From Diplolepis rosae (lineage: Eukaryota > Arthropoda > Insecta > Hymenoptera > Diplolepididae): a stretch of DNA of 64,000 nt. The DNA is taken from NCBI GenBank assembly GCA_030998225.1, contig JAPYXD010000704.1:10912001-10976000 (forward strand). The letters run 5' to 3'. Below are positions 1-12,060 of the stretch, one piece after another. The position numbers and the translations under genes were made by a program. The notes beneath the pieces were generated by a model. The model saw only the letters and a program-made list of their open reading frames with translations, did no database searches and was not told the origin of the DNA. The number at the start of each line of letters is the position of its first letter. Within the stretch, counting starts at the first letter, position 1.

Positions 1-329
1 TTGAATCACGAAGTTACCAGAAAGGTGGAAAAAGGTCATTGAAAAAAATGGAAAATGCATCATTGATTAAAGTTTATTCCTTGTATTTAAAAAAATGTGT
101 TTAATTTGTATGAAAAAATCGGCAATTACTTCTGAAACAACCCAATACAATAAAATTTGAAAGAATTTCGTTCTTTGACTGTGCTTGAATTAATCTCGGA
201 CATTTTTTCTTTTTTTCGGTGAAGTTCTAAGCTTCTTCATAAAAAGTGTATAGGATCTTCGGAAAAATTTGTCCTGTCCAAAAGTCGAGGACTGTCAAGT
301 AAATTTTCTAGTACTTATTTTTTCCGTAT
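1..329. other. No gene seen
   Basis: AT-rich sequence without a coding pattern or a clear repeat partner in the window. Confidence 0.6.
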
Positions 330-1890
330 ACGAAAACAACGTTGAGATGTATAATTATTCGCCTAAATGAGGTCTATAAATTCCCAGTAGGACATTTTTT
401 AACAAGATGTATATTTCATGTATTCGTTTTAAAAAAAGACTATTGAAAATCAAAAATTCCATTTTTTTTTTTTGAGATATTTGGAAGAAGTTGAATTATT
501 TTTATTCGTGTAAATTATTAGAAAATTACAGAAATGTATAGAGAAAATCGAGCGCAAAGCGCGAGCGTTATGATGAGAATGTGTTCCTTAAGGCTGATAA
601 AGCCTTAAGTACACTGGAACCTCGGATTTGCGAAATCTCACATTTCCGAAGCCGACAGCCTCAGATTTCTGAAGTAAATATGCCCCCACTTCTCGAGGTA
701 AACACGCCTCTACTCGCTGACGCGAACCAATAACGAAGATAGAGGAAAAGCGGGGAAAGAGGGTGATTTTGAATAATGTTTCACAAGAGCACTTTTATTT
801 AGAGTGGAAAATAATAATTTTTAATCCAGAGTATTTTTATTTCATCAATATAACTATTCATTGCTTTATAAAACGTATACATAAAAATGTTCAAGGAATA
901 AACATAGTTTATATTGTAATCATAATTTGAATATTATAGGAATTTTGTTTTATGATACAAATTTTATTATTTTATTAAAATGAAGAAACTCGAGGGTTTA
1001 GTAGATGAATGTTTAAAAAATTTGATTCAAGAATTTTTGATTTTTTTGAAAACTCTAACCGCCGATCAGCCACAAACTTTGTATAAACATTTTTGAACAT
1101 TGTTGTTTAACGTTTTAAAAAGTTTTCAGGAACGTTCATACAAAGTTTCATAATCGATAGAGAATTTTTTTCAACGCTATTTTTAAACTTATTTGAAAGT
1201 TCTGAATATTTGAAGAATTTTTCAAGAATTAAAAGAATGTTTCAAGAATTAATAAATTTAAAAGAATTTCAAAAATTAAATAATAAATTAAAAGTTAATT
1301 AAAAATTTTAAATTTTACATTATTTTAAAAGAATGTTAAAAGAATATGATTTTAGAATTTTGTTTGATATCATTGAAATTATACATTAATTACCCGATTT
1401 GCGTGGAAGATTTAGTGAATCAATCTTTTCCTCGATCCGTTTCGTACAAATTAACTAATTTCATGACTTGATCACAAAACTTATTAACGTTATGAAAAAA
1501 CTTTTTTGACGCGAGAAATATGAAGCCGACCGTAACGGACGTAAACAAAATTCATAAAGGCAACTCTACAAACACGTAAATATGGCGGCGCCAATAGGCG
1601 TGTACTTTGTAAACTCGCCCTAAGGAGGGGTTCTTACTCGGCAGGAGTGGGGAAAATCCGAACTATATACATTTCGAGGGGCTTCGTAAAACCGAGGTTC
1701 TAGTGTAAATTAAATTTCCTTTTTCATTTGATATCAAAAAATTTATTAACTTTGTGAAAATGTAATTCACATCTACAATATTATAAAATTTACTTGAGCT
1801 TCAGTATCAAATTGCAAAAAATAAACTTATATGTACCCCAAGAATATAAGACCGAACGTGAAGCGCGACGATCGAATCGTATGCCGTAGG
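330..1890 (+). repeat. REP-A satellite-like element, split by an insertion at 612-1705
   Basis: Bases 330-610 hold one degenerate unit with the phrase AATGAGGTCTA and the palindromic CGAGCGCAAAGCGCGAGCG. The sequence resumes after 1707 with the stretch that follows this block in the uninterrupted copy at 24660-25880. A third copy lies inverted at 7690-8580. No coding capacity is visible. Confidence 0.75.
612..1705. mobile_element. TA-flanked pogo/Tigger-like element, non-autonomous
   Basis: The ends are inverted: CACTGGAACCTCGG at 612 and the complement of CACTAGAACCTCGG at 1705. Both sides carry TA (610-611 and 1706-1707). The related repeat at about 25735 shows the same flanking sequence joined through a single TA, so the TA duplication and the exact ends are directly demonstrated. 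The ends resemble pogo/Tigger elements. At 1094 bp no transposase frame remains. Confidence 0.85.
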
Positions 1891-1920
1891 CGCCTGATGA
1901 GAATGTGTCCGGGAAACGGG

Positions 1921-3480
1921 CAGATTTTTCACTTTTTTAAATGCAAAATCCATCTAATAAGGTATTCAAATTGAAGTTGTGCTGGAGTTATCTACAGATA
2001 ATTTGTCAGAGTTTACGAGTTGGGTTAACTGCTTCCTTATGCGATTGAGGTAACGTTGGAGTAGAGAGTAAAAGTAACGACCAGGTCTTAGACTTAAACA
2101 ATTGTGCAAACTTTAAACTCGACGGGTAACCAGTAGGAAAACTTGCGAGACAAGGGATAACACACTTATGAGCAAGTATATGTTTATGTGCAGTCGTATA
2201 TTCGATCGTTTACTATAAGTCGTGTAAGTGCACAGACACAAGTGAACGCATCCCTGAGCTTGTAGAAGATCACGTCGACTACTGGCAATTGCAACTCACA
2301 ACCTGAGTGCATTGAACCTCTAGGTGAAAGTAAACCGTATAATTCCACTGCATTCTTTAGTTTACTTATAAATTTGTAAAATAGTAAGTTTTAAAATTTT
2401 AAAGTCAACACCATGTTAATTGTTTTCGTTCAAGTAATTATAAGTGAGACGTCATATTTTTGTTGTGAGATGAAGTTTTTCTATATTGAGTCATAGGAGC
2501 AACTAGTTCTCAATCAATATCTTTATAATCTTCATTTTTTCCTTTACATTATCCACTTTTTATCTTTTGAGGGGAGCAATCTATGTCTCAGGTCAAAAAA
2601 CAATAAAAAGTGTTAATAAAAAAGTTAAAGTATCACGTTTACTTCGGATTGAAATAATTTTTGGATTTTTTTTAAGATATTACATCAGTATATGTAAAAA
2701 GTTCGAATCGGCCATTTCGTTCTTGCTGAACCGTCACACCGTTTTGAAAAACCGGATTTTGGGAAAACGCATTTAAAGTTTTTGTAGACAGAACAGTATC
2801 AAAAAAGTAATTTTTTTAATAACTTACATATTTTTCAAGTTTGGGAATATTGAGCTAAAACTTCACAGACACATTTTTGAATATGTGTAGAATGAATTTT
2901 GTGAATGTGTAGAATTTTTTCAACCTGAGATATGGATCGCTTCCCTTAAAATATTCATGCGTGGTTAACCTTTTCGGAACGGAGAAAATAAGAAAATAAC
3001 GGATCAAAATTTAAAAAATCCTCTGATTTAAGTAAAATAGAGTTTTTGTGTTACACAAATGTAATTTAATAAATATTTTGAGATCAGATTTAAATTTGGC
3101 AACCTCAAAATCCCCTCAATAAACAAATTCGTAGAAATTGGAAAGATATTTTTTGGAAGGAAACAGAGAAAAGTTACTTTAATTAGGATTTATGGCTTTT
3201 TAGCGAGTAATTTTGTTTATAAACACCTTGAATCTCAAAAAATGAACTGGTAAATATCTAAATAATATTTATTTACACTGACGTGCAAAAGTCTTTGGAT
3301 ACTTGCTTTTGTAATTTTTTAACGATGTTTTGTATTTTATTTTATCATTACCAATTTTTATCATTTTTAAAATCCAGTATTCAAATATGAGAATGCTTTG
3401 AATTTCCAGAGCTTTGTTGTTATAAATTTTAAATTTTAAATTATGCTGAAAAAAACTATTTCAATATTTGTATACGTTGC
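1921..3480. other. No gene seen
   Basis: AT-rich. An open frame of 69 codons at 2567-2776 has no family features and low-complexity composition, so I do not call it. No repeat partner found with confidence. Confidence 0.55.
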
Positions 3481-3620
3481 ACCCTGAAAAAATTTTCTTT
3501 GATTCAAAAAAAATTTCTTTGAATCAAATTTGTGCATTACTATATGTGGTCAAAGAATAGTTTCTTTGAAAGTTTCTTTATTACTTTTTTTCATTGAATT
3601 AAAGAAATGAATGTATACGC
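3481..3620. repeat. Fragment of the TTTGATTCAAA-word MITE family
   Basis: Several alternating copies of CTTTGATTCAAA and its complement, as in the bounded elements at 33839-34219 and 46101-46375. No clear ends remain. Confidence 0.6.
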
Positions 3621-3783
3621 AGTCGTATAACACATATGTAATGTGATTCACTGAAATATTTTCTTAAGGTTATAAAATTAAATAAATCATTTCTCAAGTT
3701 TTTGTCAGTACTGTATTTGAGTAAAAAAAAAAAATTTTTTTAGGTTAAATAAACAATTGTTTTCAAATTATTTAAGTGAGTTT

Positions 3784-3870
3784 TCGAAAGACCTGGTCTC
3801 GCATCCCAGCGCAGTCGAAAGCGTCTTTTTTTCCACAGAAAGATTGTCAAATTCTTTAAATGTTTAAATA
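3784..3870 (+). mobile_element. tRNA-derived SINE, 5' truncated
   Basis: Begins at CGAAAGACCTGG, the position just after the anticodon loop of the tRNA-like head, and runs through CGCAGTCGAAAGCGTC, CCACAGAAAGATT and AAATTCTTTAAAT. The box B region is mutated. Confidence 0.8.
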
Positions 3871-4329
3871 AACAATGTTAGAAAAGGCTAAAAACGTGAT
3901 TTATTGAAGTATATTTGTAATAAATTTATATTTGTTCTAAAGCTGTTTTTACTTCGAATTCAAAAAATTAAGTTTTGAAAAAACGATTTTCAAAATTCAA
4001 ATAAAAAATTTTTCTGGGTGTGCTGATATTCTATGTAGATTGATCTTTATTAAAAACCAAGAAAAGTTTAGAAATGTTGATTATTCCGAGTGTTATTCGA
4101 AATTTATAAAAACTTTGAAATTTTGGTTTTTTTGCAATTCTTTGGTAGATAATTGACAAAAATACTCCATTTCCGGGTTATCAAATTCAAAATTTTATTG
4201 ACTTAAATTAACTAAAATAAAATTAACTTAAATTTTGTTAACTTAACCTACAGTCAAAAGAAGTTTCCTTTGATTTCAACAAAGCACACATGGAAGAAAC
4301 TGTTTTCGAAACATGATATTAAATTAACT
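3871..4329. other. No gene seen
   Basis: AT-rich; no repeat or coding pattern recognised. Confidence 0.5.
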
Positions 4330-4870
4330 GGAACTCAAATAGTCTATTGTGCAACTAAGAATAGAAAGTTTATTTTAATCGTGTGAAGTTTGATGCCCAA
4401 ACAAAGCGAGGTAAACAATTACACGAGTAAAATAAGTCTTTTTTTCTACTGGTGGGATAAAAACTGCACCTTTTTGCCCCCTGTGAGGCAAACAAATCCA
4501 TTTTTTGAGCCCCAGTGGAAAAAAATCGTATGCAACTAGCAAGAAATATTTATTTGATGAGTTTAAAATAAAATTTTTTCCCCCAAGTTCTATAATATAC
4601 TTTTCCCGTATTGCACACGAACTTTTTCTATTGTAGGGTCACAAAATGAATGTGCTTCTGAAGGGTCATAAAATGGATATTATTGACCCGTGCGGAACAA
4701 AAAAATCCATTTCTTTGAACCTCTCGTAGAAAAAAATCGTATACATCAAACTTCACACTCGCAAAATAATTTTTTTTTGCCCTAGTTGCACAATATACTA
4801 TTGTTTGCCCCGCAGGGGAAAATGCACTTTATGACCCGCTAGTAGAAAAAAATTTTTTCACAACTTTAAT
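4330..4870. repeat. N-family repeat (GACCCGCTAG family)
   Basis: Contains the recurring phrases TATTGTGCAACTA, GAAGTTTGATGCCC, ACACGAGTAAAATAA and TATGACCCGCTAGTAGAAAA, in both orientations. Related copies are at 44825-45720 and 49180-49560. Class unknown; no frame. Confidence 0.7.
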
Positions 4871-6660
4871 TTAAATAAGTAAATAAAATTCTCAACAATG
4901 CATTTCTTTTTCTCATTATTTAACAGGTGGATTTATTTTCTAGCAGACAAATGAAAGATAAATTTCCCTTATTGTTAAAAGAGCGCAATCTTAATTAGGT
5001 GAGAATGTCAGTTTCTGGAAAAAAATTGCACCTAAAAGCAGCGTCACGTGTTTCGTCGCTTAGTATAAATTAAGTGCAACGCGTACAAATGATAATGCAG
5101 TTTCTTTTAATTCGTAGAATGTGACGTCAATTAAATACGAAGTTGCAGCATCATCGTTGCCACAGTATTTAATCTTTACGGTTACTAAGATGATAAAAGA
5201 AGGTGCAAGACAAAGTATAGAGTACTGCTAAAAGAATTGCTAATCAGAACTGCGTTCGCGCTTTACTTGCTCAGTCTTTTTTACGTTTATGTAGACAAAG
5301 TAAAAGCTCACATACGCGTAGTTCACATTGAAACGACACTCCAATTAATGGCGCCGTCTATCAAGACACACATCCATAGATAAACTATAAATCGACTAAA
5401 CCAAGTGTTTGAAAGGATGGTTCCTCTCGGGTGCACAAGTTGCTATAGGGAGCTCCACTTAATCGTAATTAAACGGCGCCCTGAAATTAATCAGTCCTAG
5501 AATTGCGTTCTATTGTGCTCCAGCTGCGCTTTAAAAAAATACACGTCTCTCGACAGCTAATTTTTTTATTCCGTGAACACACCACTGTTTGAATTTCAAT
5601 TTACTTTTGGATTTCATTCTCGTATTTCGAGTGGTTACACGCGATTGCAGGTTTTACGCAAATGAAGCTTGTTTCGTGGAAACGATAACTCTAAAAAATT
5701 ATTATTAAAATGTCCTTTTGATGTATGGAGATTATCTGGATGTGCATTTTATGAAATCAAGGGAATTAATTCGCTGATAATTTCACAAATTGTATTATTT
5801 TACTCTTTGCAGAGAAAGTACTCAAAATTAATCACAATTCAATAAAAGTCTAATTTTCTGATAAACATTGAACATTTGTGTCGCAATCTGTCAAGAATAA
5901 AATATTTACGCATTTGAAAATCAGTTTCAGTAAATTACAGAGTATTATTATTTTCAAATTATTTATATTATTTTATTTATTTTGAAGAATTATCTGAACA
6001 AACTTATTTGCCAACCCAACATTTTATCGACTTGACTAAATTTTTTCGTTAAATCTAATAAATACTTAAAATTTATTAAAAATTATCAATAATAATCCAT
6101 AAAAATTATAATTTAAAGTTTAGGACTTTTTTGTATATACGAAAAAGCCGATAACATTTTTGTTTAAAAAAATTTTTCACTATGACTCATCACCATTAAT
6201 TTAAAGTTTATTTACCAAAAATGCTCAATTTTTGCTTCTTGTAGCACTTTTGTAATATTGAAACCTGGTTTAAAAAAAAAATCACATTCAAAGTTTTGCT
6301 GTAATTTTTTTACGGTTTCAATTTTAATTTCCTAGTTTAATAAAGTCTCGATTATGTGTACACTAAATTTCATCTGTGTAAGTTGTATGATTTCTTCCCA
6401 GTAAATTCCTAAAAATGTCATTTTTTCTACTCAATAAAGTTAGAAGATCCTCTTCAAGCTTTTAAAATTAAATTAAATTCAATTTAGAAATTGTTAAATT
6501 GCCGATTTCACGATAACCGTTATTAACACCGACAGAACGTTTCATTCAATTCAAAAGCTGAATTTTCGGAAATGGAAATATGGTAGAAAATGATGGTTAA
6601 GGATGATGGATTTTTTTTTTATTTAAACTGCTTTTTTGTAAATTTATATATTCAAATTTA
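4871..6660. other. No gene seen
   Basis: 5040-5560 is less AT-rich and looks unique; the rest is AT-rich. Neither shows an exon, an RNA gene or a repeat partner in the window. Confidence 0.5.
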
Positions 6661-6770
6661 AAAAATTTGAACTCTTCCTGTGGAAAAGAGACGCTTTCGA
6701 CTGTGCCGGGATTCGAGCCCGAGTATTTCGATTGCCGGTCGACTGCTCTAACCAACTGAGCTACACAGGC
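6661..6770 (-). mobile_element. tRNA-derived SINE with complete tRNA-like head
   Basis: Read on the minus strand from 6770, GCCTGTG begins a 72-nt tRNA-like head with box A (TAGCTCAGTTGGTTAGAGC) and box B (GGCTCGAATCC). The acceptor arms GCCTGTG and CACAGTC pair with one mismatch. The body continues CGAAAGCGTCTC and CCACAGGAAGA as in the other copies. Confidence 0.88.
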
Positions 6771-6790
6771 CTCCGATATCGGCTGTAATG

Positions 6791-7323
6791 CCCGTGTGGA
6801 AAAATGTAATGGCGCTAGCCAGCGCCAGATCAGACTGTCTGGTTTTCAGTTCTGGCGCTGACTATAAAGCCTGGTCTGGGGCTGGCCAGAAATGCAACGT
6901 TTATGTACGATCATCCGCTAGGCAGCGGCTGGCCAGCCACAATCCAGCGAGTAGTCAGCCACGAATTCGCGGCTGGTTAACCACTAATTTGTGTTCAGTT
7001 AATAAAGTTTTGGTTGAAAAACCATTTTTATTCAACATTTATAGATTTCGATTAAAAATCATAAAGTAAGTAGTAAAAATATTTGAAAAAAAGAGATACT
7101 TGTTTTCGGTCGCGTAAAAAATGTTTCTAAAAACTTGTTACTAACCTATGAATTTTTCGAAACTTATAAAAAAATTCGTTCGTCACATACAAACTTTTTA
7201 GTCATGGAATGCTTACCAGCGCCAGATCTGTGCCAGACCAGAACTTCCAGACTAGCTGGTCTGGACGTTGCCAGATCTGGGCCAGATCAGACAATAGACT
7301 GCCATGGAATTTTTCCACACGGG
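6791..7323. mobile_element. MITE with CCCGTGTGGAAAAAT inverted ends
   Basis: CCCGTGTGGAAAAAT begins at 6791 and its complement ends at 7323. Inside, GCCAGATC and GATCTGGC alternate many times, so the element is built from a short palindromic word. It sits between a minus-strand SINE and a plus-strand SINE fragment. Target duplication is not clear and the superfamily is unknown. Confidence 0.75.
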
Positions 7324-7329
7324 TGATTT

Positions 7330-7570
7330 TAACAATCGAAAGATCCGGGCTCGAATCCCGGCAAAATCGGAAGCTTCTCTTTTCCACTGAAGGGTTTCAA
7401 ATCCTTTAAATTTTAATTTAATTTGCATTATTGCGATATAAGAGTTTGAAATTGTCTACGAGGACACCTGCCAGCAGCGTATCCTATCTCATTTGCGAAT
7501 AATGATCCTCCGATAATGTAGGCAGTGGCAAAAATTTCGAACTCAACCACCTAATTTGAAATTTATATAT
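7330..7570 (+). mobile_element. SINE fragment with long 3' tail module
   Basis: Starts at CAATCGAAAGATCCGGG (after the tRNA anticodon region) and continues into the tail module GATATAAGAGTTTGAAAT, GTCTACGAGGACACC and CGATAATGTAGGCAGTGG. The same tail follows SINE bodies at 9475-9695 and 23998-24252. Confidence 0.82.
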
Positions 7571-7689
7571 TCCCTGACTTAGGGAACTTTTCCCGTTACA
7601 GTGGTAGCATAAAATTATATGAAATTTACGATACTTTGAGGTAAACTTATCTTAAAATTGCGAAAAATTGACTGCAATTTCTGAAGATT

Positions 7690-8580
7690 TTCTTGAAGTT
7701 AAAAAAAAATATGTAAATAAGTTTATTTTTTGTAATTTGATACTGAAGCTCAAGTCAATTTTATAATATTGTAGATGTAAATTATATTTTCTCAAAGTTA
7801 CTAAATTTGCTTTTGAATTCAAATGAAAAAGGAAATTTAAAATTTAAATTTTAAAATAAAAATTAATTTTTTTAAAAATATCTAAAAAAAGGAAATAATT
7901 TCGTAGACTCTTTTTAAGCAAACGATTTTTTATTTTAACGCTTATTTTGTATCCCACATATTTCGATTAAAAAATAAAATTTTATATTTACAATATTTAA
8001 AATCAAATTTCAAATTCTTTAAATTTAAAATCGAAACATGAAATATATATCTTGTTGAAACATGTAGACCTCAAATGTAAAAATTTGTAGACCTTACTCA
8101 GCCAAATAATTTTCCATTTCAACGTTTTTTACGTATGTCATATATTTTGTATAAATAATCGAATTTTTGAATTTTAATCGTATTTTTTTAAATCGAAATG
8201 AAAAATATACGTTTTTATCAGAAACTGTCTCAGACAAAAATTGTAGACCTTATTGAAGTGAAAACAATTTTGGATTTCTATATTTTTTTCGTATTTGACA
8301 TGTTATAATATAATATTATAACAATAATTATTGTTATAAAATAGAATTTTGGATTTTCAATAGTATTTTTTAAATTAGAAAGAAAAAAATACATCTTATA
8401 TAAAAATGTTGCGGTTCTAACCTGTAAATCTTCATGTAGTAAACAATCTTCTATCATAACTTTTTTTTTTCGTATTTCGCATAATATTACTGAAAAATGA
8501 AATTTAGATATTGACTTTTTTCAAGTTTTAACATACTCTAACTTTCCTAATTCTAGTTTAATCAAAAAATGTTATTAGGA
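7690..8580 (-). repeat. REP-A satellite-like repeat, inverted copy
   Basis: Minus-strand counterpart of 24960-25850. Degenerate units repeat the phrases GGTCTACAAATTT, AAAATACG and AAAATTCCATTTTT at roughly 130-150 bp. No coding capacity. Confidence 0.7.
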
Positions 8581-8779
8581 TAATTACTAGAGATTTGTGA
8601 TAAGAATGTAAAAATTTCTAACAGTTGTAGAATAAATTAAAAAACAGTGAGTTTAATCGAATTGTACCTGGATACAGTAATATTATTATTGCATTAAAAA
8701 ATATTTGGTGTTACCGGTATTTCTATTTTGGAAGGTATAAGTGGCCTTTCCGGTGTTGTATAGATTTTATTGAATAATC

Positions 8780-8817
8780 GTCGACGTTTCGACCAAATTT
8801 TTGGTTCTTGTCAAGAC
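8780..8817 (-). ncRNA. Hammerhead-like motif, U3-A8 variant
   Basis: On the minus strand: GTC, core TTGACAA, one G, helix AACC/GGTC (one mismatch), GAAA, CGT, C, then GAC closing stem I. It has the minimal stem III of Penelope/retrozyme type I hammerheads. Core C3 and G8 are replaced by U and A. Activity is untested. Confidence 0.5.
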
Positions 8818-9474
8818 TACAAAGGAATATTTAACATTATTATTTATCATAGAAATGAATAAAAGTTACAAACATAAATTAAAATTAAAAGAAAAAGAGA
8901 AATACATACAGAAAGATAAATTTCCAATCATCTTTCTTCTTCAACACAGTGACATTTTAAATCTCAATTTTTTAGTAATTAATGTGTTTAAAGTTTTTTA
9001 TAAAAATCCATGTCAAATAATAAAAATGTGTGAAAATTCTGCTTTGTTGATATAAATTTTTTTAGCATAGGATTTTTTATATTAAAAATTCATTTAAAAT
9101 AAGAGAAATATACAAATTGCTTGTCAACAAGTAATTTAGGTTAAAATGATAAAATTGCGAGCTGTAATATAAAAGTAATATAAGAAGTATATGTTTAACT
9201 TAAAAAAGAAACAAAAGTATGCTTGTGAGTAATAGTTTTCATACTTTGCTTTCTTTTTTAAGTTAAACATATACTTCTTATATTACTTTTATATTACAGC
9301 TCGCAATTTTATCATTTTAACCTAAATTACTTGTTGACAAGCAATTTGTATATTTCTCTTATTTTAATTGAATTTTTAATTTAAAAAATCCCATGATACA
9401 AAAATTTATATCAACAAAGCAGGATTTTTACACATTTTTATCATTTAACATGGATTTTTATAAAAAAACTTTAA

Positions 9475-9695
9475 GAAAGACCTGGGCTCGAATCCCAGCG
9501 CAGTCGAAAGCGTCTTTTTTTCCACAGAAAGATTTTCAAATTCTTTAATATTTAAATTCATTGGCATTATTGCGATATAAGAGTTTGAAATTGTCTACGA
9601 GGACACCTGTCGGCAACGTATCCTATCTGATACGCGACTAGTGATTCTCCGATAATGTAGGCAGTGGCAGAAATTTCAAACTCAACTAATTAATT
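9475..9695 (+). mobile_element. 5'-truncated SINE with tail module, inserted in a foldback arm
   Basis: Begins GAAAGACCTGGGCTCG and includes the CGCAGTCGAAAGCGTC body and the full tail module. Comparison with the intact left arm of the host foldback gives the exact insertion; TTTAA on both sides is a likely short target duplication. Confidence 0.87.
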
Positions 9696-9866
9696 TAAAC
9701 ATTAATTACTAAAAAATTGACATTTAACGTGTCACTGTGTTGAAGAAGAAAGATGATTGGAAATTTATCTTTCGGTATGTATTTCTCTTTTTCTTTTAAT
9801 TTTAATTTATGTTTGTAACTTTTATCCATTTTTATGCTAAATAATAATGTAAAATATTCCTTTGTA

Positions 9867-9904
9867 GTTTTGATAAGGACCAAAAATTTGGTCGAAACGT
9901 CGAC
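9867..9904 (+). ncRNA. Hammerhead-like motif, U3-A8 variant
   Basis: GTT, core TTGATAA, one G, helix GACC/GGTC with an 8-nt loop, GAAA, CGT, C, then GAC. Stem I is 3 bp including a wobble. Same altered core as the partner at 8780-8817, with a fully paired helix II. Confidence 0.5.
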
Positions 9905-9963
9905 AATTATTCAATAAAATCTATACAACACCGGAAAGGCCACTTATACCTTCCAAAATATTA

Positions 9964-10805
9964 TTATCGCTATGCTTTAAAAAGTTTAAGGAAATACCTA
10001 ATTATCAAAACGATCTAAGACGCGTTAAATTTGAAGCTTTTCGCAAAGAAGCGGATCAAAAGTTTTTTAAATTGAAGATTTCCGGAATAGATAAAGTCGA
10101 TACGCACGAATGTACGCCCAAAGGGCGGAACTTTTCCCGTTTCCTCTAAACTTTACCGACAAATTTTTCGAATTTCCGTTGGAAAACTGGCATGGAGAAC
10201 AAGAAGACCCGCCGGCTCTAAACGAAGTTAGTCTTCTGTTGTTTCGGATTATGTAGTAGGATGTATATACCGTCGCGTCGCGTCGTCAGGCCCTAATGAA
10301 GGCACGCGCTCTCCACGCAGGTATGCCTTTGTCGCTCGATTCCATGGCATGGTGCATGCTAACCTAGACATAGTTTAATTAAGCGAAACTGGCGTTATAG
10401 CAATGCTCTGTTTCTCCATATACATACTATGCATCATAGGGGATGCACAGACGCACTGGACCACTACCTTCTGCTCTCTGGTTGGTCTAAAGCGCACGAT
10501 CCACGATACCTCCTAGTAACGATCCCATCTATACATATGTGTCTGCTTAAAACATGTCGCTCTTTGATTAATCACACAATTTTATCTAAAAATTTTCACC
10601 CTTTCATGGATTCCTCTAACTATTGATCGGAGTTTCATAAAAGAGAAAATTACTTTTTCATGAGTCACTCTCTATGGGTCGTTGCCTAAAAGTTGTGACA
10701 TTTAAGCCTCAGTAGTTTTATCCATTTTCATTATAAAAAATATATATATTTATTAATAAGGGGGCGCCGTTATTTTCAGGCTGGATGTATTTTAGGTCAA
10801 GTGGT
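9964..10805. other. Unique-looking stretch of higher GC, no gene seen
   Basis: 10080-10420 is less AT-rich and not obviously repetitive, with CGTCGCGTCGCGTCGTC at about 10270. I see no splice-bounded frame with family features. A conserved non-coding element is possible. Confidence 0.45.
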
Positions 10806-11053
10806 TTTTCCGTGAAGTGATAATTCGGTATAATGGAAATTAAAAGAAATATGAAAATTATGACAAATGATAATTCGGATAAATAAAAATTAGGTTAAAT
10901 GATATTTTGCTAGTTTGAAAATTATGTCAAATAATCATTCGGAGAAATAATAGTTCGGAAAGATAGTTGGAAATATAAAGATTAGGTTATGTGACGAATC
11001 ATAAATTTAAAAATTAGAGCAATTAGTAATTTGGATAGATGAAATTTGGTAAT
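10806..11053 (+). repeat. Degenerate short tandem repeat
   Basis: The phrases GATAATTCGG, GGATAAATAAAAATTAGG and AAATTATG recur about every 40-60 bases with changes. Confidence 0.65.
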
Positions 11054-11086
11054 ATATATATCTTATATATATATATATATATATCT
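11054..11086. repeat. TA-rich microsatellite
   Basis: Alternating TA interrupted by a CTTA. Confidence 0.9.
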
Positions 11087-12060
11087 TACGCCGAGTAGTT
11101 CTAAGAAGTTTGGGACAAAGCTTTAAGAGCCGTTCGTAGCTATGTGTAATATTAGTAGTATAAACTATAAAGCATAGATTTGGGCTGTGTATGGCGTATG
11201 AATGTGATTTTTGTGGCACGTTCGTTCTTTAGTCTTAAACTGCATCTTAAAGAGAAAAGACCTGCCTTCCAAGTGTCTCAAATAAATTAACTATTTAATT
11301 CTATCTAAAGCGAGACGTTATTTCGGTATTCTCCATAACCTTTTTAAATCCTTTTTCCAACAATAAATTTTAGGAAATATTGAATTTGGAGAATATTCAT
11401 GCGCTCCATTAATAAGACTGATGAATTTTCAGTGCCCAGTGAAAAGCTTGAAAACCTGGAATTTCCTTGTATTTTTTTACACTTTTTAAAAACCTGGAAA
11501 TCTTGAATTTTGCACGAGAACCTTGATCTCAATTGTGTTTTGTTCATGGATAATACATTTTTTAAATAATAATTTTTCAGTTTAAGTAACCAAGCTCCGT
11601 TTTTGTTTAAAATACAGTCCTATTTGGAATGATAACTGGATTTATTATTCATAATAAGATAATATTTAAAGTCAAAGTAATTGTATTTGAATTTTTCCTT
11701 CAAATGGAGAAATTAATAGTTTTAATTGACTTAAGATATAGTAATGAGAGAATCTGTTTGTTAAAAACATTATATATCAATTTAATAAGGAATTGTTAAC
11801 GCAATATTTGAAGAAAATCAACAATAAATATATTTTTTTATTTCATCAATTTTTCAAATGCATGAAGTTAATTTTGTAATTTTTATTATATACTAATATT
11901 CTAAGAATTCATGATTAATTTATTATTGAAAATTTTGTATTAATTTGTTTACAAAGTAACTATGTTATTTGATTTTTACTTCTATGGAAGTGTTTTATAT
12001 TTATAGCATAAAATTCATTTTTTCGATATTTTCTGTCTAATTCATATTTTTTCTGCACTA
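11087..12060. other. No gene seen
   Basis: 11340-11540 has AAAACCTGGAA phrases like some hAT MITEs but no inverted ends. The open frame on the minus strand there is low complexity. Confidence 0.45.

Larger units (their letters stand above)
8725..9963. mobile_element. Long foldback element with outward hammerhead-like ends, SINE in one arm
   Basis: The left arm runs from about 8725 to 9225 and the right arm from about 9240 to 9963. They are near-perfect inverted copies (for example GTTGTATAGATTTTATTGAA near 8760 and its complement near 9920). The centre is about 9230. The right arm is interrupted at 9475-9695 by a SINE absent from the left arm. Each arm ends with a hammerhead-like motif pointing outward. 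The outer CCGGAAAGGCCACTTATACC resembles the sequence near 36150. Possibly derived from a Penelope-like element. Confidence 0.88.

Noticed and set aside
6699..6770. Functional tRNA gene
   Set aside because: Acceptor and anticodon stems have mismatches and the sequence runs directly into the SINE body shared by about nine copies, so it is a SINE head.
8801..9883. Two similar peptides (about 60 residues) on opposite strands
   Set aside because: They are the two arms of one palindrome, so the similarity follows from the DNA. The frame is Lys-rich low complexity and short.
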